From NCBI GenBank assembly GCA_029582155.1, contig CM055901.1:6180874-6244873 (forward strand): a stretch of 64,000 nt of DNA, read 5' to 3'. The notes under the pieces were generated by a model that was not told the origin of the DNA, did no database searches, and saw only the letters and a program-made list of their open reading frames with translations. The DNA is from Panopea generosa. Taxonomy: Eukaryota > Mollusca > Bivalvia > Adapedonta > Hiatellidae. Positions 56,056-64,000 of this stretch are shown here, piece by piece. Within the stretch, counting starts at the first letter, position 1, and every line of letters starts with the position of its first letter. The position numbers and the translations under genes were made by a program.

Positions 56056-57110
56056 TAAAGCTGGCTAATTGTCAATCATCTCGTCAGGTAAAAAGTTACC
56101 CCCGGGCATCATACCACTTAGCACATTGCAATCCAGTTTGAAGTTTCACAAAATATCAATGTATTGTTAAGAGGTGCTAATCCCTATTCAAATTGCTTAT
56201 GAATTGAAAAAAAACTATTGTTTGTATCATTTTTGTTAATAACTATTTTGTCTTTAATTAACATGGAACAATGACTGTCTCACCAGAATGTCCATGCATT
56301 CACAATCCCAGTCATATAAAAAACATGTCACTCACATTTAAAGTTGTTCAGTAATCCACAATATTTGAAGAGCACACAAACTTATGACCGCTCATCAACG
56401 TTTCCATCTCATTCAAAATATATACCAGAAACAAACTGGAGTATTAAATATGTTACATTAGCATTTGTTATAATTCAACAGTTTAAAGATTGTTTATTTG
56501 GTATTATAGGCCTCTGGCCCAAAATATAAAATACAAACAGTACACTTTTACAACAGAGTGACAAGTATACAAATAATACATGCAGTTGTAGCTTTACAAT
56601 GGATATTTTAATTAACAATAGAATATCAATTTCTAGTGTTTTTTTGCGTGATACAAATATTTAGCGATTGACAAAATTTCATTTATTTTTGAAGATGACA
56701 TAAAGGAATAGAATAAATTATAAGAGCTGTTTCTTATCATATATCTTTGATATAAATATATCTCATGTTTTTATACATTTGGCATTGGAAGAAAAAGTTA
56801 TATCCGCCTTCAATAACATACATGTACGTGTTTGTCCTTAAGCAGAATAAAGCCGTATCTTAAATGCCTATCGATTCCTATATGTCTTCCCTTTTCTGTG
56901 ATTGGATTATGGCTTGAGCAACGAAAATTAGACATAGCCCTTCAATAGTTATATGGCAAGTCTTAGAGTTAAATAATGCTCAACGTTAAGTAGAGACTTA
57001 AAGTATTTATAATGTGATGCTTTTGGTGAAGATTCAACATCATCGACATGCCAATTTTGTGAATAAAAATCAAATAAGCGTTGTTAAAAAACATTAATAA
57101 AACCTACATT
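56056..57110. other. LINE B 5' UTR and intergenic DNA
   Basis: The first 50-250 bases upstream of ORF1 are presumably LINE B 5' UTR; the 5' junction and a target duplication could not be located. The rest is AT-rich and shows no gene. Confidence 0.4.
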
Positions 57111-57114
57111 ATTC

Positions 57115-57545
57115 CCAACGTCGTCGGAGATCCAAACGTACCTAAAGCCAAATCAATTGGAGAGTCACACGTACCTAAAGCCAACGTCATTGGAGATACA
57201 CACATACCTAAAGCCAACGTCATTGGTGATCCACGCCATTGGAGATCCACACGTACCTAAAGCCAACGTCATTGGTGATCCACGCCATTGGAGATCCACA
57301 CGTACCTAAAGCCTACGTCATTGGAGATCCACACGTACCTAAAGCCAACGTCATTGGTGATCCACGTCATTGGAGATCCACACGTACCTAAAGCCAACGT
57401 CATTGGTGATCCACGCCATTGGAGATCCACACGTACCTAAAGCCTACGTCATTGGAGATACACACATACCTAAAGCCAGCGTTATTGGAAATCCGCACGT
57501 ACCTAAAGCCAGCGTCATTTGAGAAAAAAAACATACCTAAAGCCA
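57115..57545. repeat. Minisatellite with alternating 34- and 49-bp units
   Basis: Units are built on 'cattggagatccacacgtac' and 'ctaaagccaacgtcattggt'. Some units carry an extra 15 bp ('cattggtgatccacg'), giving 49-bp units that alternate with 34-bp ones. About 12 units; the last three are more diverged ('acataccta', 'gcgttattggaaatccgca'). Confidence 0.9.
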
Positions 57546-59127
57546 TATCTGAAAAGCGTATCTTTTATATAACCTGACCAAGATTTTTTCTAGCAGATTC
57601 ATGTAGACGTTTTAACATAACATAACAATGTTTTGGATACCTGTGGTCTCCCAAACATGTTACTTTTAACCATACAGATTATCATAAAAATAATACAAAG
57701 TGGTACTCTTCAACATTCACCAAGAGCAAAATAATGCACAGTAGTTTAAGCCAAATTTCAATATTGTTTGCCAAATTCAACTTGTACAGATTCTGTTTTA
57801 TCGACATAATTATACCCTAAATTTCTGATACATAGCATAAAATAGGCTTAACAACTGAGTCAACAATTTTAATCATATCAATAGGATCAATATGACCGAA
57901 TTGTTGAAAGTTAAAATACAGGTAAATGCTTTTAGACCCTGTAGTGAAAAGGTCTTTTGGGTTTAAGACCATACTAGCTTGGGCGGGGAAAATACACCCA
58001 GAAATTTATAAAAAGGAAAAACTTCGATATGTTCGTTTTTCCGTTTGTTTTAAAACATAAGTGTGACTAAATCTTCAATATCATTAGAAATAAAAATACC
58101 TTTATTACATTTTTCATGTAGAAATGTAACTAGACCATTGTTAAAAAGAGAAAATATTATGGGGCTACCAACACAGCTCTGCCTTGTTCCAGCATTACAT
58201 CTAAAGAAGCTTATACCATAATACGAATCTCTCTTTTCTGGAAAATTTAATTTTGCAAGTTAGGTTACATCAATTTCAAAATATCACAGTCATTCCCAGC
58301 ACCAAATTAAAATCAAAGTACCCAGAAGCACAGAACTATTTAATTAATTAGAAAAGCCATTGTCAATATTTTGGTTTATAATGCCGGCGAATTTAAAAAT
58401 GCTATTCTGTTTTCCTCCTGATTCGATTGTATTCATTTTTCCAACGGTCAATCATAATTTTTAAGCGTTATAAAATGATTCCTCTTTTACTGAGAAGTGA
58501 CGGCAAGCAGATAGTTGTAAGCAATTGTCATTTTTTTATTGACATTTTTCAAAACGAAAGTTCGCCACACAGTAAAACTATTAAAAATAGAAAGTCCTAC
58601 CTGTGTCACAGACATATACATAAATGTAGGAGAGATATTCTCAAAGTGACAGCAACCATGATTTTGTTTTATTTCTTGTCAATATTGCAATATACAACAA
58701 ATAAGTATGACGTTAAGATTTTGCAAATACAACTCTTTTCACGTTATTGAAAATCATAGGTCAGTCGAGTTTGGATATGAATGGACCCTATTACTAAACA
58801 GGTATAAACATACTAAAGGTGCAACCCGAAATTTCAGTCGCTATTAGACTGGCTATAACAATGAATGACAATATACTACAGTTACCTTAGATGTTTTATT
58901 TTAAACACCCAATATGATATTGAATTTAAACTTTTCTTGATTTTTAGTTGCAATATACACATTTTTTAATCAAAAGTTTTCAACAATTTTAAATACAATT
59001 TGCTGGGAATGGTCTCGTTTCGTAGAGAATTCTATTATGCAAAGAAAGAATTTTGATTTGTATTTCTGAGATAAATGGACGAGTATCTGAAAACAGATAT
59101 CGCGAAATGTTTGCTGTTTAACGGTAC
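57546..59127. other. Mostly unannotated, with a short RT fragment
   Basis: Apart from the RT fragment at 58060-58235 I see no gene. An open frame at 58427-58750 (+) has no recognisable domain. Confidence 0.4.
58060..58235 (-). pseudogene. LINE reverse-transcriptase fragment
   Basis: On the minus strand YYGISFFRCNAGTRQSCVGS, then PIIFSLFNNGLVTFLHEKCN and KGIFISNDIEDLVTLMF. This is the RT block 'GTRQGCxxSPxxFSLFINDLVxxL' of a LINE, with substitutions in key positions (RQSC for RQGC, NNG for NDL) and a stop where the ADD box should begin. Isolated, 5'- and 3'-truncated remnant. Confidence 0.7.
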
Positions 59128-59724
59128 TGATTGATTGATTGATTTTTTATTTCCTCCATAGTACAAATATACAGGAGAGTATAAACATTTAAACAGCAAA
59201 TGGGAGTACAATAAATATACAAAAACATAATACACATATAGACAACTAAATGACAATCATATATATACAATACAAACAAACATATAACTTCGATAGTTCA
59301 AACAACTTACATATATACAAACGAAATAAATAAATGATATGTCCATTCAAATTGCAAAATATATTGACACTTTTAGAAGAATATTGCATATAATGACTGA
59401 TATGACTTGCCGAAACGAAACACAAGAGCATACACTATATGGGTGCTAAAAGTGGTATTAGTTCCAAATATTATCTTTCAAAAACATTATTGTATTCGTA
59501 CCTTAAAAGTTAAATGAAAGGAACGCATTATTTGAAGATATTATTATTATTATTTTTTTTTTTTTTTTTTAACAATTTGAATACAAACAATAAATATATA
59601 ATATAATATTTAAAATTAAAATATTATTGTGTATTATTATTTTCGTTGTCAATACGAGATAACGACGAGCTCAGCAACAAAGTGACAAAACACAAAAGAT
59701 GAAGTATTGTGTTGTGTGTGTTAT
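59128..59724 (-). other. LINE C 3' UTR and (AATC)n-like tail
   Basis: Minus-strand sequence after the ORF2 stop, about 600 bp, AT-rich with a T/A homopolymer at about 59550-59572 (+). It ends 'ggaggaaataaaaaatcaat' then three more ATCA units at 59129-59150. The tail unit is the same as in the four SINEs. Confidence 0.7.
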
Positions 59725-62133
59725 CTACATAAACGTATATCTTAATGCTTTAGTCATATGATGTAAATGTCTAAATGTAATTTTTGAAATAGCAACCGTT
59801 TGTTTATCTGTCATGTTTAAAGAAGGATAACCGGAAACTAGTTCTATAATTTGATTAAAGGCGTCCATGTTACAAAGCTTATCGTACATATCTGATCCAC
59901 ATACTTTGTGTATATTACATAATAAAGTATGTCGGAGGGAATTATTTGACGAGCAGAACAAAATTAAATGTTCAGCTACAGTTTCTGTAATGAGACTGCA
60001 CTGCGGACAAACAGTTTGATATTTGCGGGCAAATAATTTACCAATTATAAAAGTAACAGTTCTACAGTATGGTAGGGAATCGCGATATATTTGGGAGAAA
60101 TACCAAATACTGTTTGGTACGATTTCTCTTTGTATATTGAGAAAACTATTGAGACTGTCGTCTTGAACCAGTCTTGTTCTAAAGTCAAATTCGGCTGATT
60201 TATGTATACTTAATTTAAGTCTTTTTTCCCATTGTCTTAACGTAGGGAAGAATGCAGTGGAAATGTATTTCGTTAGAACATTGGTCAATTTGTATTTGCC
60301 TAGAATACGGTAGATGTCTGGTATAAAACCCTGCGGTTTACGTGGATAAGACATGAATTGTATGAGCCTAATAACAAAAAGTGTGTTTATCCTGAAGCGT
60401 TTATTAATACTACATAATTGTCCAAACATCAAGAGCTTTCGCTTATCAATTTCATGCTCGATTCGTGTGAGGCCAATTAAAGCCAGCGCTACGTCACTAC
60501 GAGTTTGTTTTGGTAAAGACTGCATATGTTTAATACATTGAACATGTACTCGTTCTAGCGATTTGAGTTGCATGTCCGTAATGGCGTTCCATAGTTCGCA
60601 GCCGTATAAAGCTCGCGAGAGGACAACAGTTTGATATAGATGTTTTACTGTAATTGGGTGTAAACCATTTTGATGGACGCCACAGTCGGCTAATCCAAAA
60701 TATGTTTTACGTAATTTAGTGCACGCGTCTTTAATGTTTTCATTCAGACACATGTCTTTACTACATGAAATGCCTAGATGAACATATTTGTCGGTTTCAA
60801 TGACAGTACTTTGGCCTAAACACCATTGCCTTGAGTTATTTTGTGATTCAGAGCTGCATTCATTAAAAACAATGACATTACATTTATTTGCATTATAAGT
60901 ATATCGTTCTCGGATAGAGTTATTATGACATATGGTCATAAGTTTTTCTAATCCGTTCTTAGTCAGTGAACTGAGCACCATATCGTCTGCAGATGTTGGG
61001 CAACAGTAACCCGTATCATTTATTTTCAGACCGTAATAGGATTGATCTAACTTATTCATTAGATCATTTACGAAGAGTAGATAGAAGTACGGGCTCATTA
61101 CTTGGCCTTGCCTTGTTCCCTGTAAAATTGGGAACCAATCCGAAGATTGGCCTTGTGACCTAACGCAGCTAAAAATATTTTCAAACATGTTTTGAATAAT
61201 TTTAAAAATAGATTTGTTGACACCTGTTTTATATAATTTAAGCATCAATATGCTATGAGATACGTGGTCAAATGCTTGTCTCGCGTCGAGGAAGCATGTA
61301 AAAAGTTTAGAGTTGTTTTCTTTTGCAAAAAAGATACTTTCTCGTAAAAGAAAAGACGTCATTTTACAATTAATGTTTCTTTGAAAACCGCCTTGCAATG
61401 TGTTTAACCTGAGTGTACCAGATTGCTCTAACATTTTTAGTAAAATCTTTTCGTACAGTTTTAAAATAGTAGAACAAAGTGATATGGCCCTGTAACTATT
61501 TGGGTCCGTTTTGTTTTTATTGTTGCCTTTGTAGAGGGTCGTTATAATACCCTTTTTCATTTCAACAGGTACATGTGCTAGTAAAGACATCTTGTGAAAT
61601 AATTTTGAAATTACGGAAAGTAATAGCGGACCACCGTATATCATATTTTCGTAATAAATAAGATCAATGCCACAGGCTTTTTTCTTTTTACAAGATTTTA
61701 AAGCCTGTTCAACCATAGTTAAATTGATCTCAATGTCGTTACATTGATGTGTATTTAATTCAGACTTAATGTTCAACAACTCTTCATCGCATGCTCGTGC
61801 ATAGGCTGAATTAAAACCATGATCTTGCGGCGTGTATAACTCTGAAAAATAGTTTTCCCAATCATTATTAATATCGACCGGATTCTCATACGATTGTGCA
61901 TTAAAATTCATTTTAAGAGTGGTTTCTGATTTCTTATTTTTCTTACGCCTATTTATCAATTTCCAGAACTCATTATTGTCCATATCTGCCGCTGCATCAA
62001 TTTCCCGTTCTAAGCTAGACAGATACGTTTGGACAACAGCGCGGTGGACTTTACGAAATTTGTTTTTTGATGCCTTATAGTTTCTATAACTAAGGGATTG
62101 AATACTACGAGGGCGATTTTCATTTAAAACCAT
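59725..62133 (-). pseudogene. LINE C ORF2, second part: reverse transcriptase and C-terminus
   Basis: Continues ORF2 from 62124-63203 after a 1-base loss. It starts VLNENRPRSIQSLSYRNYKA. RT motifs: SYRAISLCSTILKLYEKILL, CFLDARQAFDHVSHSILMLK, GTRQGQVMSPYFYLLFVNDL and SADDMVLSSL (about 60980-61000). A C-terminal cysteine cluster VCPQC…AEHLILFC lies near 60000. It stops at 59725-59727. All RT core residues are present, so only the frameshift near 62128 prevents a full product. Confidence 0.88.
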
Positions 62134-63203
62134 TGTATCCTTTTTGAATTCATTTCGTTATGTAAATATGATAATTCACGATTCCAATATGGTTTAATAA
62201 ATGGTTTGAATTTTGATCTTGGAATGTATTTATTGGTCGCATTATTCATTAAATTAACGACGGACGTATATAACGAGTCAACGTCACCGGGCGTAGATAT
62301 ATGTAATGAAAGCAAATCGTTACGCATTATGTTTGTATTTAAAAAATTGCAATATTTATATATTTTTTCCTGCTTCACATTATGCCAATTTATATTATGA
62401 TAAGTTTCACTTGAATGAATATTATTTTCAATTTGACATTCTATTTTACAAACAATTGGACGATGAGTCGAAACATTTAAACAACTATCATCTAAAATTG
62501 TACATGACTTTATCAGCTCAATAGAACTTGATTCAATTAATATGTGATCTATGAGTCTCTCTCTATCACTATTATATGGCACATTACTAAATTCAGCTCC
62601 ATAACACAGGCCTAGCGAATTAATGGCTAACAAATTATAATTAAGCATAAAGTCAACTAACAATTTTCCTCGGCTATCGAGTTTAAATGCAGGTTGGTTT
62701 CTGGAGGATAATTCAGTATTATAATCACCCATAAGACATATTATACCCGTTGTCCTGTATATACATAGTATATTCTCTACATCGTCTAAACATTTCTTAT
62801 ACATGGCAATAGAGTAGTTTTTACATGGAAAGTACACTTGAAAAATTAATATAGAAATTCCTAACGAAGACATAATTTGGATACCTAATATATATTTACT
62901 TTCTAAGTTCAAAGGTGAAACAATATCGTTTAGACGCTTGTTCCAGAACATACAGATGCCACCCTTACCAACTCTTCGGTTGCTTGGCAACAGAAGATCA
63001 GGATCAGAAATCGAATGGCATGAATATTTATTATTGATGCAATCAAGAAAGTGTAAATCATGTTTGAATAACCAATGCTCGGCAATGCCGCAGACATCTA
63101 TAGCATTATTTTCTAAAAAATCACTTAAATAACTCGCGCTGGACATAATTCCGGTCGCGTTCCATGTGGCTATATTTAGAAATAAATTACTTATAACTGA
63201 CAT
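62124..63203 (-). pseudogene. LINE C ORF2, first part: endonuclease
   Basis: 359 codons from ATG 63203. Endonuclease motifs: LFLNIATWNATGIMSSASYL, DVCGIAEHWL, GKGGICMFWN, ICLMGDYNTELSS, LIDHILIES and NVSTHRPIVCK. It ends …NSKRIQWF TAA, where the frame is lost. Reading shows TGGTTTTAA where the other frame continues VLNENR, so one G (or another single base) is missing at about 62128-62130. The ATG comes two bases after the true ORF1 stop (TAATTATG), a spacing like that of LINE B. Confidence 0.88.
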
Positions 63204-63205
63204 AA

Positions 63206-64000
63206 TTATTCAATATCATAGTCCGAGTCAAGTGCTGCATAACGGTTCGAGTCGGTATAATTGACTCGACTCCAATCAGCCAGCGAATACTTAAACCCCC
63301 TGGGGTAATCGTTCGGTTTATAATTGTGAGTCTCGTTTTGGCAAGATTTATATGATCCATACGAGACCCATGGTTAACAAATAACCCCTTGTGGCGAGAA
63401 ACAAGGATCGTCTGTCATATAACATGCGTTTTCATTGTCTTCGATATTAACACGAATGACGACAGAATTACCGTATCTGGGTTTCCGGAATACTGTTACC
63501 ATGGAAACCTTAGGACCGCGCTTCTGAATATAGCTTTTAATCATGGGCTCAGTTATGCTTGACTGGAAGCCCCCTATGTAAAATCGTTTTGGACGGCGTA
63601 CGACAAATTTTTGAAAGTCGTCATCTTCATCCGCGTATGTACCAGTAAGGTCAACTTCAGTGTTGTCAATACTGTGACCTCTGTCATTGGATGCGGCCAT
63701 TTCTCTGTTTATGATGTCAAAAATGACTTTTCTGAGCGTACGCACGCGCTGTTTTTGTTTTCTTTTATACGAAGTTTTTGACTCTCGCGGTTTCCCGTTA
63801 ACAATTGTAGGGATCACCAAGTTACCGAATAATTGGTCATTTTCGTGATCGCTTGTCACGGTATTAGCACAATTTGTTTGGGTATTTAGAACCGCTGAAT
63901 AGAGCTCCGTTTGTAATGGTAAATGGGATTGTGCAATAAACGTATCCCCACATACAGGGGCAGACTGTAATACAGTATCATTTCGCAATGGGATGGGTTT
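63206..64000 (-). pseudogene. LINE C ORF1, C-terminal part (runs off the window), one stop
   Basis: Open from the window edge to TAA at 63374-63376. After this single stop the frame continues without another break as PWVSYGSYKSCQNETHNYKP to YDIE and a second TAA at 63206-63208. The part shown has a basic, helical region (RKVIFDIINREMA) and an RRM-like domain FYIGGFQSSITEPMIKSYIQ to VVIRVNIEDNENACYM, ending 'FSPQGVIC'. LINE B ORF1 has the matching 'CFWLQFTRCRRW', so 63374 was probably a sense codon before the conserved 'PW'. The N-terminus is beyond 64000. Confidence 0.8.

Noticed and set aside
57115-57545. CRISPR-like array
   Set aside because: No unique spacers of constant size between repeats; units are contiguous and it is a eukaryotic minisatellite.

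Overview
The window looks like nuclear DNA of a bivalve mollusc or a close relative. It is AT-rich, has no operons, shows spliced exons with GT/AG borders, and is packed with repeat types I associate with bivalve genomes: tRNA-headed SINEs with (AATC)n tails, tandem 'gaccttgacc' and 'gggcaataactctg' units, and hAT and Tc1 elements. The species call is inference; no host gene here fixes it.

Layout. At 1.8 kb lies the last exon of a G2E3-like HECT ubiquitin ligase (+). From 3 to 8 kb there are only degenerate tandem and dispersed repeats. From 9.0 to 12.0 kb (-) lies a two-exon integrase-type (DDE) transposase gene, broken by one stop and one frameshift. From 12 to 16.5 kb there is a minisatellite-cored inverted-end element, two LINE remnants, and a fold-back MITE and a SINE nested in one of them.

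From 37.5 down to 17.7 kb (-) I can follow a host gene from small spliced exons. Two exons encode the N-terminal half of a SET domain (KMT5A-like). After a gap, three exons encode the C-terminal part of a Crypton-type tyrosine recombinase domain, then four short exons encode an acidic tail, two of them a tandem duplicate. Splice phases agree at every junction I could test. Whether the SET and recombinase parts form one gene is open. The 6 kb gap between them holds a hAT-like element, a SINE, a fold-back MITE, a small hAT MITE and a nearly intact Tc1 transposon.

From 38.2 to 43.5 kb (+) is LINE A (two ORFs, several frameshifts), apparently inserted in an older hAT-like element. From 44.6 to 45.3 kb are two SINEs in tandem with target-site duplications. 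From 46.4 to 49.7 kb are simple and tandem repeats, a second minisatellite-cored element and a strong inverted repeat. From 50.4 to 56.1 kb (-) is LINE B with both ORFs open and a TAATG overlap. At 57.1-57.5 kb is a minisatellite. From 59.1 kb to the window end (-) is LINE C, with one frameshift in ORF2 and one stop in ORF1.

Functionally the window is a transposon graveyard and nursery around one domesticated-looking host gene. LINE B and LINE C are the likeliest recently active autonomous elements, and the SINEs share their AATC-type 3' tail.
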